Shown piece after piece: positions 12,301-27,300 of a stretch of 64,000 nt of DNA; the stretch's first letter is position 1, and each line of letters starts with the position of its first letter. Made by a program: the position numbers and the translations under genes. The notes below the pieces were generated by a model, which worked only from the letters and a program-made list of their open reading frames with translations, was not told where the DNA came from and did not search any database. This stretch comes from Lineus longissimus (lineage: Eukaryota > Nemertea > Pilidiophora > Heteronemertea > Lineidae): the NCBI RefSeq assembly GCF_910592395.1, contig NC_088319.1, positions 5,952,001 through 6,016,000 on the forward strand, written 5' to 3'.

Positions 12301-15300
12301 CTGCAGAGTCGGCTTATAAAGTAATGTCAGCGAGATCAGCCTTAATCATTTATAACTGAAAATATAAACTTGGTTGAAATAAAGACTTTCACCCCCTGTG
12401 GATGGAATCCAACCTTGGAATAAAAGTCGTCAATACACAGGCCAGCACCAAGGTTTCTTGACGCAAAGAATTGAGGCTCATGATCAGCTAATGTGTGTCT
12501 ACGGTTTAACCGTCGATGCTCAACTCGGAGAATCAAAATCCTGAACTTCGGGCATTACGTGCTGAATATCTCGTATTCCTGAATTCCGAGCCCCTGAGTC
12601 GTGCCTCCAGGAAAACAGTGCTGACGCGATAAATTTCCAATTCATCTGATGCATTCTGATCTGGGAATCTTGAGGTACACGACCGTTCAAGTTTCGCATT
12701 AAAGGTTTTGTCGATTGGCTGCAATGAGTGAAAAGCTTTTTTTATTAATTATTGCTTTACGATCCTTTGCTTCGTCACGCCGCCTAAGCAGAGATATGCT
12801 GCTTGAAATCGGTCCATAGCAGGCCCAGTAGCTCTAAATCCGAATGTACGCGTGATGAGTTAAATACTACCATGTTTAAGTATGCCGTGGAAGAGCCATT
12901 TTTGCGAGGAAACCATTGAGGGACTCGGAATTCAGGAGTACCAGATGACTCGGAACCTGGACTTGGCACACTGGGCCCGGAGTTCAGGATTTGATGCTCC
13001 GGGGTGAACTTTATATCGCAGTTCCTTAACAAAACGATTATTATATTTCCTAGCCAGTCGATACCAGAACTAATACAAGGAAAGCCCAGTATTTCTGGTA
13101 ATCATAATACAAAGTAAATCTCAGTATTTCTGCTAATCAGAGAGAAGGGAATTATTTCAACTGTACATGAAACACATGATTCATGAGTTTATGATAAATC
13201 ACCAGAAAACTCTTTGTGCACTAGTATGCCTACCATGAGAGTCAGACAATGGCCAAACTAACAATTGAAGCCTCAACCTGCTTTTGTTAACTTAATGTTG
13301 TTACCAGGGGATATGCCCTTCTCTTGCAGAAAATGAGTATGTCAATATTGAATTTGAAACTGGGACATTGCTGCATGGTAAGCGGTATTACATCTGTATC
13401 CATGCTGACACCGTTGTCAAGAAACATGAGAAGTGGACTGAGACGCTGGCAGAGGTCAATAACTGTAGCGACGGGATCACTGTTGACCTTACTGCGCCCA
13501 AGCCGGGAGAAGTTTGGATTGGAACAAATAAGGAAGAAGCATTTTTGGTAAGACAAAACCTGGCCTTGTTTGATGTTGACTGGCATTGATAAGAACAAGA
13601 CTGATGAAGATTACAATTTATAAGATGCACTAACCTTTTTGGCTCACCGTAGGGGAGTCTATACAACACCGCTCTGTCCGTCGTCCGTCGTCGTCGTCGT
13701 CGTCCGTCCTCGTCTGTATCCTGTTTCAAAAACGGTGGCACGTTTCTTAACCGCTAGAGCTATTAACTTGAAACTTTATCAGGTAACCTCTGACAATGAA
13801 TTTCGGTCCGATCTGTGACATGTTTTTGATAATATTTTTATGGTAGGTGCTCCTAGCAAGGATACATCACATATCTTACGGGTTTTTGATTTGACCTAAT
13901 TTTCAAGGTCACAGAGGTCAAATGGTGTAAGTTGACCGTTTGAGTGTAAATATGGCACGTTTCTGAACCGTTAAAGCTATGAACTTGAAATTTGGTACAC
14001 ATAAATCCATATGTCATGTAACCTCTGACACCGAATTTTGGTCTGATCTGATTCTTGACTTGGCCATTAGGGGGCCAGAAGTGGAAACCTAAAAAGTGTG
14101 ATATCTCTCTTATGCCTGTGAGTGACTCGTTTTCGATAAAAAAATTATTGGTAGGTTCTCCTAGCAAGGATATATCACATATCATACGGATTTTGGATTT
14201 GACATAATTCTAAGGTCACATACATGTAGGTCAAATGGCGTAAATTAGCCGTTTGAGTGTAACTATGGCACGTTTCTTAACCAATAAAGCTATGAACTTG
14301 AAATTCGGTACACATGACTCCCTACGTCATGTCACTTCGGACATCGAATTTCAATCTGATCTGATTCGCGACTTGGCCACCTGGAGGCCAAAGCTAAAAA
14401 GCTAAAAAGTGCAATAGCTTGCTTATTAGTGACTTGCTCTCGATGATATTTTTATGGTAGGTACTCAAAGCAACGATACATCACATGTCATCATATCGAC
14501 TTTGGTTTGACATATATACTATACATGAAGCAAGTTTCTTAACCAGGATGAATTCCTAACCACCAAATATCTATACGGTGAACACAATGGCCCTTGGCCG
14601 TTTCACTTTACTCGACCATAATGTTATCAGACCATATATCGGATGGCCCAATAAATTTTCAGCCAATGTGAACCTATGGTATGGTAATTCTAAAGGCGTC
14701 AATGCATTGATATTTTCTATTGGCAGTGGCCGTTAAATCCCTTCAGTTTTATATTCAAGTGTATGAGAACAACTTGATTACAATGCAGTATACACCCACT
14801 GTGCCACGTTTTGACGGCAGCGGTGAGGCAACGATAACCGCGTAGGTTGGTGAGAATATGGAAGCAGGAAAATCACATCCCTTCATTATTTAGCTTGAGG
14901 TGTTTTAAGAATTCACTCACTGACGGCATTTGTTGCATCACCAAAAACGTTGATTCGTCTTTGCGCAAAAGAACCTCACGTGCCGCCTCTGTTTTGGCTT
15001 CATTAGCTCCATCCTCGCGGTGTTTGGGACAACCAATACATCCAGTTTAATATCAATTCATTAAACTATATATGCAGTGTATAATTGCCTAGTCAAAAGG
15101 TGAGTTTACATTTTCAAAACAAAATTTTGATTAAAAACCGTTATACAGCTGCACTTGGGTCGAAAAAAACCCAAGAGCACATACTTAGACATTACGCTCT
15201 CGTGAGTTGGCCAGTTTCTTTATCCTTTAAAAGTGAGTACTGGGCATTATTTGTTCTAACCGTTTAAAGAGATCCAGTCGTGGCACAAGTCTTTATTCAG

Positions 15301-18300
15301 AGTAGCTAAATGTGGTAAAAATAACTATTTATTGGTGATTGCTTTTTATGCAGCTCATTGGCTACATCTGTACATAATAAACTACCTGTGAGGAGAACTC
15401 GAAACTGCTTACATTTATCACTGGAAGCTTATTCCCGCCGAGTCGTTCAAAGCTGCCCTTTTTATAAGCGTTCCGCTATAGATTTGTCTTTGAATGTGAG
15501 AAACCATTATTATCGCATCATATATTTTCCTCCAGACATCGCGAACAGAAATGTATATCAACTGGTCTGGATTTGTTGATGTCGAGGAGCTTGGGAAATC
15601 ACCTGATGCATCAGGTATAAAGCATTATGAATACGGAGTGGGTAAGTTCATTGTACACGGCTCTATACATTCTTGCTCAAAATGTAGCTCAGGTGTAAAA
15701 GGAATGGACGTCCTAGGAATGCAGGACCCCATACAATAGCTGTGTATTGTCAACGAATATGGTTAATGGTTTGGTTAGGGTTAGCTACATAATCTTCAAC
15801 AAAGGAACTCGGCGACTCTATCCACTTTAACAAAAGGACCGGACTTAGATTTTGGGGGAACTTGCATTTCATTTATACCGGGGTCATCAATTTGACAGGC
15901 TTTACCGAATATACTTTTTAATCATTAGTGTTGAAACAAAAAAAATATGTGATGTGATTGATAGCTCTGGGGAATGAATATGAAAGATACGTTAGCATAA
16001 GCTGTTACTGCATGGGTTGGCATATCTGAGCTGTAGGATTTAGACCAAGGTAACAGTCTTGAATCCCCCTCCCCCGAAAATGTGTCATTTCCTATTGTAT
16101 GGTGACACAATACGGTATGATATTGTACAGGGTGGCCCAGAAAACGTTTCCCTCACACAATGGATACACAATACATGTATAATTTTATTGTCAAGGGAAA
16201 TGTTTTCTTGGCCACTCTGTAGAGAGAGACCCATGGAAGCGCATACAATTATTTGTACTTCGTATACAATATCCCTGGATATTAAAAACTGTTGCACCTA
16301 GCTGCCATGAATCACCTACATGTCACGTGGCCTTGAGAAAATATTCGTAAGGTCAGCATCGATTGTTATGAATACATCCAATACATTCGTTGTACTGAAT
16401 ACATCAAATTATTGAACAGAATAATCAGAGTAATTTCGATCCTCATGACACAAAATATCATTTGTAATTGCAGGTTCCCTGCCAGGGAAAGATGATGTTG
16501 TTAAGTTCACGAATATCGGGATGACGAACCACCATCTATTGCATGGACTTAACCTCGAAGACGGTCACGCCTATTATGTAACAATTCGAGGTATGTTATT
16601 GTGTTTTGTTTGGTGAATAACTAACGGTTCCCTCAAGTGATCGGTAAAATACGAGCGCATGAGTGTATGTGAACTGTTACAGATATCTAAGGGTCGGTTT
16701 AAATCTGTTGCCACCGTAACCATTTGGCAAATGTTTATTCTGTGGGGCGTAGATAAAGCTTTTTGGTTGGGGGCGGGGAGGGGGGGGGGGCGCCAAAAGG
16801 CTCAGGGGAGGGGGTAAAAAAATTACACTGATACTGAATTTGTCTGCCAAAATTATGGTAAACAATGCATTTTTTCTGCAGGGGGAGGAGGGCGTCTGCT
16901 CCCCTGCCCTACCGCTAGCTACGCTGATGATACCGATGGTTTATTCTTGTCTGCTAAACATTCAATGATTATTCCTATATATTTCAGGAACTGACTACGT
17001 TAATCAGACAGCAACGGCGACCAGTGCTGCTGCTACAGTTGACACTACCCCTCCTCTCAAAACAAATATCAGTATGCAGCACCACCACTCAACAAATGGA
17101 GTCGTCTCGGCAAGGTAAAATAAATTGAAATCACACTCTTACAAAGAAGCTTCTGAACCATTCTGATTTTTGTCAGAATGGCAAAATGTGTTTTCTGGGC
17201 CTGTTTCTTCAAAATGAGTCACATAATTATGGAGGACGTGTCCTTATTTATAATTTTGAGCATATCTAATTCGCAGCCTCCTACAAGCAGGAAATCGGGA
17301 CTTCCAATCCGGAATGACCGATCAGATGACTAATATCAGCGCTTTTTGCGTCGAAAGCAATTGCAAATGTCACCTCGTTTGCCGAACCGGAGCGGAAGTC
17401 CCTGTTTTAGGAAAGTGGCAAATGTCAATACATTAATTAGTACATTGTATGTATAAGTCAAGATTATAACAAAACAGTTTACTAACTTCAACAACTTGTT
17501 CCCTTGGCCTTAGGTTCTTAGGTCTCAAGGACCATTTTCGAAAATGCATGATCACAGTGCAACGAGTGTTTTAGAGTATGTTTCAATCTTTCAGTTGGGA
17601 GGATATCTTCTATGACAAAGAGACAGTGATATCCCATTATGAATGGTCAGTTGGATCACAACCAGGTTACGCTGACATCATGCCTCCGACAAGGACCACT
17701 CAGACACTTGGAACTTCCATTAGCAAGCTTGATATGCAGGAGGGCCACGTGTATTGGTTGTCTGTCAAGGTAAGAGATATTTATCTCCAGTCCAAGTAAC
17801 AATGGACATTCTTTCTGATGCAACGTACGCGCGAGTTGCGCGAGTTGCCCATGCATGAACTGTGCTTCATGACCATCATTTTTTGGTACTTGAAAATCCA
17901 TAGAGTGTGTTCGATAGTCATGACAAGTGTACATCTTTGCTTAGGATTTTTATGTAACTTTTTTAATATCTTCTATTACCTTTGATAAAGACCCCCAATC
18001 CTTCATGTATGAGCTGAGTTGGCCATAAAGACCCTGACTTACTGCATTGCTGACTATGAGGGGTGTTCTTAAAGGTCACCAGCTGTCTGAAAAAAAACAA
18101 TCACCTGTAGCGAGCTAAAACTAATCTTCAACATGAAAAAAAAAGCAGGAATTTTCTAGCAATGAAAGCAAAAAAAACCTTTGTTGCATCATTGTTCACC
18201 CATACATTGTGAAAAAGAACAAAAATAAATAAAAAGTGACTTTTGGACATTTTCAAATTGCCTGTTACATAATGAAGAGACAAGATTAGCTGGGTCCAAA

Positions 18301-21300
18301 TACATCTGATTCATGACCAACTACATATATCGTTCTCTTCTAAAAACCGCATTAAATTATCTTATTCTATCTCTGTGATATTAAAATAAACTGTGGACAT
18401 TTACTTTCTGGAAGGACTGTACCTCCCTTGTTCGGCGAACTACATGTGGGCGGCACCTGAAATACATTTCTTTGTCAAGGATTCGATACATTATGACACA
18501 TGATGTTGTTACTGTTCGCCACAAAATCATTTTAAAGAATCAAAGGCATCATTATTAAGGGCATTATTAGCAAGCTGTCTATCATCCTTCCACTCTGTAG
18601 TTTTAGTTTCCGTCATCAAATTGCGCATTAAATGGGAAAAAATCTAAATCGATCTGAATTATCACACTGTTCCTGACTTGACCGGCGGAAAACAAATTCA
18701 CGGACTGAATAATAATTTTTTTATTATCATACATATACATAATTTCTCATCATCCTAAAGGCGCATAACAAAGCAGGCCTTTCTTCTCTTGCCACGGGTT
18801 GGCCATTTTTATGTGACAACTCCCCACCTGTCTGTGGATTCGTACACGACGGGATACGAGGCAGCGCCACAGCAGACCGCAAGGACCGAAACCATCAAGA
18901 AGATGATGGTCATATATGGGCTCACTGGGAATTCAATGACCCGCATTCTGGCATAGTCTCCTACAGTTGGTCGGTGGGCAGTTGTGCTGGCTGTGGAGAC
19001 GTTTTCAAGGACCATCCCGTAGGAACGAACACAGGTAAGAGACAAGCAACAATGGAGTTTCTTTCAAGGGCAATCGAACGATCGTGTTTTTAAAAAATAT
19101 TGCATAGCATTTCTATGACACATGTTGTGAACAGTTTATCAACCTCGTCAACCACTCCATTTGCCCCGCTGAGATAACAATCTAATAAAAACCAACGATG
19201 CGAGGAAAGATTCCATAAACGGCTTCACTTCTTCACACTGTTGTCAGAATAATTTGAACAGAAAATGACAGCTCTAGTCACGATGGCTAAGGTATCGGTT
19301 TGCCTAAGAAAAATACGTGCTTAACAGAAGAGGAAATGATGACACAAAAGAAACATACAAAAGGTTAGTTCATTTTGAGGGGGATAAGGCCACATTGTTA
19401 TTTTTATCCGATTGTACTCCTCCAACACTGTAATGGGAGGGCCTTGTTTCTATTGTGTTGCAACCCTTTAACCAACCCTTTACCAACGGCGGTATGAAAA
19501 ACGAGGCGTAGCCGAGGTTTTGGCCAATATCTTAACTCCACCCGAGCGGCTTAGGTGAGACAATCAATACTGACAGTGTGGTATTAATTTCTATTCTAAA
19601 ACACCCCGAATTTAAATTCGAATAATGTGGTTTTAAATGCTCTTGAAATGCTTCCACATTTTGCACCAACCCAAGCGGTTTGGGTTGTCGCACCCAAACC
19701 TCTGTGGTGAAAACGAGGCTATATACATTATCCATTATGAAAATGAAATATTCACACTCGATTGTTTTAGAATGATTCACCCTTGAGGAGATTATGTGTT
19801 AGCAGGAAACCTAATGGCCGCTTCATTTTCAGATGCTGTAGCAGACAAATTTGGGGTAGCGTTGCGTCAAGGTCTGACCTACTACGTCACAGTCACTGCA
19901 TGCAATGGCGTAGGGTTGTGCTCCAGTGCCTCGTCAGATGGTGTCCTGATAGATAGTTCGCCACCTATTAGCGGATTGGTACACGATGGTGTTGGCCTCT
20001 TTGATATTGATTACCAGAATTCAAGGTATTTTGTTCGTTGAAACTTTCAGCAGACCCTAGACTAGCGAGTTTTAACACAGTGACATGCGATTTGTATCAT
20101 ATTTGACGACGATCACTACAGTCTAACAGGTGTCTGCTGCAAGAAGAAGGCAACGACACAACATGCGAAAAATATCGAAATTGTTTGATTTTATTGCAGA
20201 TCGTTGTGGCAGATGATTTCACCTGTCGACTAGCGATCTTTTTAGCGATAATCGCACAAATAATTACTGCGCACAATTCCGTTAAAAATTAAATAATATC
20301 AATTCATTAATTCCAAAGCCTTAACTCAAAGATATATTTAAGAATTTTTTTTAAATCGCTCACTTAAAAAACGTTTGCTTCTATCAAAAGGTTTCAGATG
20401 AGACTATACTCAACTCATCGTCATTGTCATTTATGATACCAATATCTTTTGGTGTGCCGGACCACGCCATCACACTATGTAAGGAGGTTACAAGAATAAG
20501 TCGTGTTTTTACTTCAGAGCTTCTGTCGGAGCTAAATGGTGGGGTTTCATTGATCCTCAGAGCGGTATCTCATACTACAGTTGGTGGGTTGGCACAACCC
20601 CTGGTGGCGATGATATCATGAAGGAAGAACGCCTTCACCACACAGAGATGGCGTTCAGGTTAAGATTACCTGGTGGCGTCATGCTGACCCCAGACAGAGT
20701 CATCTACACCACAGTAAAAGCCACTAATCCACTGGGTGAGTATACTACAGGGTGGCCCAGAATTATTTCCCCCTACACAATAGAATTCTATTGTGTATCC
20801 AATGTGTGAGGGAAAATATATCTGGGCCATCCTGTAGTAGGCCTATTATTTACACCAACACAATACGAGAATGCTTTTCTTACCATTTAAAACGGTAGCT
20901 ACATTTTTTTGTGCATAATCTGGAAGTGATCTTATGAGGCTAATTTCAAGATCGTCATCTTTGGTCGGTTATAGCATACAGTATACGAAGGGCTGCACGT
21001 CAGAACGATCTGAGCCATGGTTTATACTGGAGAGGACGTTATATGTTGTTTGCCAGGACCCTTATATATTATTACATACGCGTAATCAAAGTGAATTCCA
21101 CATGTTTGTTTATAGTATCTTTGTTGTAATTGGTGATACTTTTCACCCCGTATTTTACTTGATGTTTAGGTCTATCAAATACTGCAACATCTGATGGCTT
21201 TAAAGTGGTGACTCAAGTCCCAAAGGTGACACCGCCCACTCATATTGGAACCAAGGGATCGATCTACAGAAATACTCAAGTATTCAGCACAGTGATGGGA

Positions 21301-24300
21301 TTCTCGTGGACGGTTGAAAGTACTGGTGCCCCGATAAAGTCACAGCATTTCCATTTGTGGGCGGATGTATATCACAGGAAGGACATGCCAACTGTTAAGG
21401 TACTGCGACCATCCAGTTGTCAGAAAAATGTACATGCATTGTAATGAGATCTTATAGAAGAAAGACAAAACATTGTTATATACTTTTTTTAGTCACACGA
21501 AATTCACCAGACTCAGAAATCCAAATCAAACCTGGGAGAATGACTCATGGACAGTGTGCAAAATATAGTATCAGAGGAGGGGGGGGGGGGGGGTATTTAT
21601 ATATACAATTCTTCGCAAGGATCTTCGTCAGTGCCAATCTTATCTTCAAAAATTCTGCTTAAAAAATATATGAAACCAGAATGTTAAACAAATATTGTGA
21701 ACACTGCACATGCATGGGTACAAAAGTGGCTGAGATCTAATTAACCGAAATCTTGGAAGAATCTTACCGGGATTCTCGACGTGGGAAGGTGGGGGACACA
21801 AGATTACCTAAAAATTGATAGAGGGACACTAGTTTTGGTTCCAAATTAGGTCGTTCCATTCAATTTGACCTCCCTAATCAGGACACCTCTCTATTAAGGA
21901 CATCACTTGTCAGTCCCGAGGGCGTCCTTAATAGAGAGGTTCGACTGCATTGCGAACTGGCCTTTAAAGTTTATGTGATTTTTGCAGAACATTTCAAAGT
22001 TTTGCCTTGCAGTTAGGGAGCACGGTCAGCTACTACTACGCTACTAACGTGAAACTGTACGATGGAACCTGGTACTCTGCTTCTGTTACTGCCTGTAATC
22101 TTGCGGAACTTTGTGCAACAAGCAAAAGCGAAAAGATTCTTGTTGACAACTCGCCGCCTTTGACTGGTAAGCCTGCTCTCTTCACATTAATGCCAACGAA
22201 TGAATAAATGCTAGGAGTGCGGAAGCAATACCAGATCACAATATCTAGTACTAGGTACCAAATTCTGTTCAAAGCCTATCACTCCTATTGGCTGTTGCTT
22301 GGTTTTCGCCCACTAAAATCTCGTTTCTCACAATCATTAAAAATCTCTGAAAGGACCTGTCATCGCAGTTAACCGTGATATGATAAACAAAGGCCTTTTT
22401 CAAGCAATAACATCCAGCCAAATATTCATGCTGGTGAAAGAATGATCATTTTTGAGCACTCATTTTTTTCGCTTCATACAAAGAATAATTTTAAAATTTC
22501 ACATTTAAAAGTATACATTTGTTATATAAATACGGTGCTTGAAAATATTTCTTAAAAAAATTAAGGTTTAAAGAGAAATTTCAAAATACTTGCCTTGGTC
22601 GTTCACATTATTTGGCTGTTGGTCCGCACAGAATATGCAGATGAGCCGATCACTTGGCGTGTGTACGTGTTACTAGATGCCTTATGTACTTAGTAGTCTC
22701 CTTTATCTTTGGGGGTTTAGAGCTTAAGGTAGGCTTTTTAGCGGCATTTCTTTTGCACTTGCAGTAGATTAACAAATAACTCAGTTCAAATGACTTATTT
22801 GGTATCATGGGGTGTACTTTGGAAATAAAACCAACAAATTTCGATAAGTTGGTCTTAATCCGTGTGCGTGTACGTTCTTTCCAGGTAACCGGAAAAACGC
22901 CGACCGACCGACCGACCGACTGACCTGCCAACCTACCGTCATATGCAGTATCCCTTTCGCTACTCTATAGCACATGTATCTGTGTAGTGCCCAGCGCAAT
23001 GGACATGATGGAGTCCGACGTGTCGGACAGCAGCAGGTCATGTGAAATGAAATTGTAAACAAGCGCACGTGCGCTGTTCAAATGACAACAAATGCATATT
23101 GCGCGTTGCAGTTCATGCATTGCATCGGTCGAGACACTCGAGTAGAAAAACTACAGTGCATAGATTAGGCCCAAATCATGTTTTTATATCCACCGACCAT
23201 GTAGACAAAGCATATCTTTAGAGTATCGTTATCAGTTCCTTACCGCGTGGGCTCGTTTTCCCGGTATAATTGACTGGAGATGCTGCTGTCAGACACGTCG
23301 GACTCCATCACGTCCATTGCGCTGGGCACTACACAGATACATGTGCTATAGAAAGCGAAAGGGATACTGCATATGACGGTTGGTTCGCAGATCAGTCGGT
23401 CAGTCGGTCGGTCGGTCGGTCGGCGTTTTTCCGGTTACCTTCTTTCCATTATGAACGTCGCTTTGATAGTATGTCGCGCACAGTGGTGAGCAGGAGTTGC
23501 TCACTGCTCCGCTTGGATGGAAGCTTTCTACCCAGCAAACCGTGCATGTGAGTTGTCCAAATAATTGAACCGAAACGAGGGATTATTATAAACCGCGAGA
23601 TGCGGAATAATAAGTGAAGAACGTCTGGCTGCGCGAGACTACTGTGATAAAAATTACCATTGCGCAGAGACTCTGTGACGTAGGCATATACTTTTTACAA
23701 AAATGCTCTCAAAAGACGATAAGGAACGATTATTTATTAACATTTCCTGAACTATATACCTTCTAATTATCACTTTACATGAATAGGTTGTCGTTAGGTC
23801 GCGTGCTTTTCTTTCCTCGTGACAATATACAGCAAAATTGTTACAACCCCATAATCGCGCTATAAGTCCATAATGAGATCACGGTGACCCGTTATAAATG
23901 TTTCGCCAGCTTCGTTATTTTCCCCGCTACGCGGCTTGTTGGGTCCTTGCGTCGAGGCTGTAGAAGGGAGCTATCCTTGTTTTGATTGGCCCATTGAGAT
24001 AGACTCTGCTGTGCGATGTGTGGAATTTACCTAATTTATAGCCTTGTTTCGATGGTCAGACTATCCCGTGCTATTTTTAGGGATGACCAGACGTTCACGA
24101 GGTGCATGAAACGTTTCAAAAGAAACAGGTCAAACGAAACGAGTCAAAAATAAAAATATGGCATAAGAATGAATATTACTGACTAATTATACTCATGATC
24201 TGTTATAATGATTACAATAATTCTGTTTGCGCACGATGATAGTCTGGATCGATTTTTAGGCGATGAATTTGGTAAATTGTTTGCAACACGGCGACCCGCC

Positions 24301-27300
24301 TTGGCATTCCACATTTTCAGCGCAATAAATAAATCGGCCTCGTCCCCGTGCCAATCTCCAAAAGCAGAGTTAATATTCAAAATATTATCTCTGCCCGAAT
24401 TGGCTTCCATGTTGGCGAATCACTGTACATTATGCATTGCGATCGCGCATTGTAATTGAACTGAAAATGGCCGCGGCCACAGATTCTTACTTACTTTGGG
24501 GACGAAATAACAAAAGGTTATGGCGTTTAAAATTAAACAATTACAATTGAAATGTTTGAATGAACCACCCTTATCATGTCTTAAAGTTTCGCATCAATAT
24601 ATGCTTTGAACATCTTGTAATAATGAAATGAGTGGATCCAGCACATTCGACAATAATGGCGGCCAATTAGGGCAGGGAAATGCCAGATGAAATGCGGAAT
24701 AGCATGAACAATGCTATGACCTCTGATCTGCTGATGCTCCCTGTCTGAGTGCTACGTTCGAAAGAGTTCAAGGCAAAATTGGACATGTTTAATTCAACGT
24801 GTTCCAATAAATCGTCGTTATTGTCGTTAAAGTATACGATAGCGCTAAATATTGGGGCAGGGTATGAGGTTACGTGAGGAAATACAGGTTTATCTAAATT
24901 GTGAAAGAGCTGAACGGACTGTGGTAAATCTATTTATAATTAGGCCGGGTCTATTTGGCAAGCCGCTCGCCTAACAGGCATCTTTTTTTGTCCTGTTTGG
25001 AGAGCCGCTTGCCAAACAGTACTAAAAAGCCACCCTGTTCGGCCAGCCGGGCTTACCAAACAGGTAAAAAATCTACCCTGTTTGGCGAGCTGGAGACTTG
25101 ACTTTAATATTAATGAGTTCGGCTCTCCATTCAGGACAAGAAAAAGTCACTGTTTGGTATGCCGGTGTAAAAGTAAAAAGTGTCCCCCCTAGAAAAAGTG
25201 TTCGGGCCTATTGTATTCTGACAGATTATGGCATATGGTTCTATAGAGGCAATGACCGTCAATAGCTCAGCGCATAATAGAATCCTTTGTTCCCGGACAT
25301 TTTATCCTAGGACATTTTAGACTTCTACACCGGGCTTGCCAAATAGTCACTTCCAAAAAATTAATCGCTTTCTGTTTGAATTTCTGTGGCTTTTATGCGG
25401 TAAAAATACAAAACAGATCCTTGAAAAACGACACATCCACATAGTGCATTTTCAATTTCACGTTTTGACCATTTATTTGACTCGTTTCGTTTGACCTGTT
25501 TCTTATGAATCGTTTCAGTGTTTACATACTACCCTGTGTTATCGGTCAATCATGTGTATGGTGACCTGTGCCGCCAGGCGTAGCGGGGTAATAAACCTTG
25601 ATAGATACAGCATACTGAACCTCGCGGTATTATACTCACAGTATATCTTGATAATTTGCAAAAACCTTTGTGGTCAAGATGACCATGCAGTTGCATGTAG
25701 CCTTTGTATTGTCTTCGGCCCTACTATCATTGACTGGAGAAGTGGACAGCAGCATCAGAAATGGTGATTGTCATTGTCCAGGGAAGTAGAAAGTTTTGCG
25801 GGTGAAAATAATGATTACTAATGATTTCGCGTTTTCTCATCTCGCGGTTAATAAAAAGCCCGAAATGAGGCTGCTGGAATGGATCTATGATCAAGCCATT
25901 GCACCCAGAAGAGAAGAAAAAAACTATCATCATAAGAAAAGTGATAAATAGAATTATTGGATGTGGTTGTTTTAATCTAATAATTCACACTATGATTATT
26001 ATTCAATGTTTCCAGGGATGCTTGCCATAGACACAGCGCATGCATCACAACTCAAGCGTGAAGAACAAGGTCATTGGAGCTGGACATCAAACTCATTAAC
26101 CTTGGCCGTACTTGGATTTACCGATCTCCATTCTGGAATCAAATATTATGACGTCAGTGTTGGGACGACGTACGGAGGAAATGATTTAACGGTGAGTTTG
26201 TGAATGTAGGCCTGACTGTATGATGCTCTAAATAGGGTAATGGGTGAGACTGGTTGTATGTCATGCGTGCCCGACTTATTCACGCTCGTGAAATTCGAAA
26301 GGATTTCCAATGGTTCCATTTTTTCAGTTACTTTTCATGTTGAATTAATTAATGTTTTCAGTACGGTATTTCTATAGGAATCACGACGTGTTACTGCCTG
26401 ATTATTAGGCCTATCTCAAAATTATTGAAAACGGCATATATCACAGGTAAAATTTTGCGAGTAAATAAACAAGAATTTCATATAAATTTTATGTAAACAT
26501 TTAATTCATATATTTAATCAAATTAATAAACATAAATTTGATATAAAATCTCTGATATATGAACTATATAGACATTTTTATATAAAATTTATGTTTTATT
26601 AATTTTATATAAAATCTGCTATATGAACAATATTGAAGTTTTTATATAAAATGTATGTTTTATAAATTTTATATAAAATCTGAACAAACATTTTCATGTA
26701 AAATTGATAACAGTTCTGTTACGATGTAGCTTTTATAAAGCTAAATCTTGATCTTATATAATTTTTGGCCGGGTCTATTTGGCAAGCCGCTCGCCGAACA
26801 GGCATCTTTTTTTGTCCTGTTTGGAGAGCCGCTTGCCAAACAGCACTAAAAAGCCACCCTGTTCGGCCAGCTGGGCTTGCCAGACAGGTAAAAAATCTAC
26901 CCTGTTTGGCGAGCTGGAGACTTTACTTTAATATTAATGAGTTCGGCTCTCCATTCAGGACAAGAAAAAATCGCTGTTTGGTAAGCCGGGCTTGCCAAGT
27001 AGTCACTTCCATAATTTTTATCAAGTATAGATTAATTTATACTTGTTTTTATATAGCATTTATGTAAAATTTATATAAAATCAATCTTGTATATATTTTA
27101 TGTAAGAAAATTTTGCCAGTAAAGACCCAAGTCAAATCTAAAGTAACTTGTATCAGTTGAAGCTGACGAATGATGCTAAATAGCTGATTACACTTTTAAT
27201 CTCTTGGAGATACATATGATCCTTAGGGAATCTGAAAATGCATGTTTTGTGAAAGTGATGAATTTTCATAGAAGGAGGTTTGCACTCCCAATGCTTTTCA

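Noticed and set aside
13388-13741. Arginine-rich minus-strand frame
   Set aside because: It is antisense to FN3 exon 9 and the CGTC microsatellite.
22600-23560. CRISPR-like array at the CCGA/TCGG repeats
   Set aside because: It is a tetranucleotide microsatellite inside a foldback pair, with no repeat-spacer pattern; the genome is eukaryotic.
26765-27067. 100-codon plus-strand frame as a gene
   Set aside because: It lies wholly within the TTTGGCAAGCCG MITE, and a sister copy breaks the frame.
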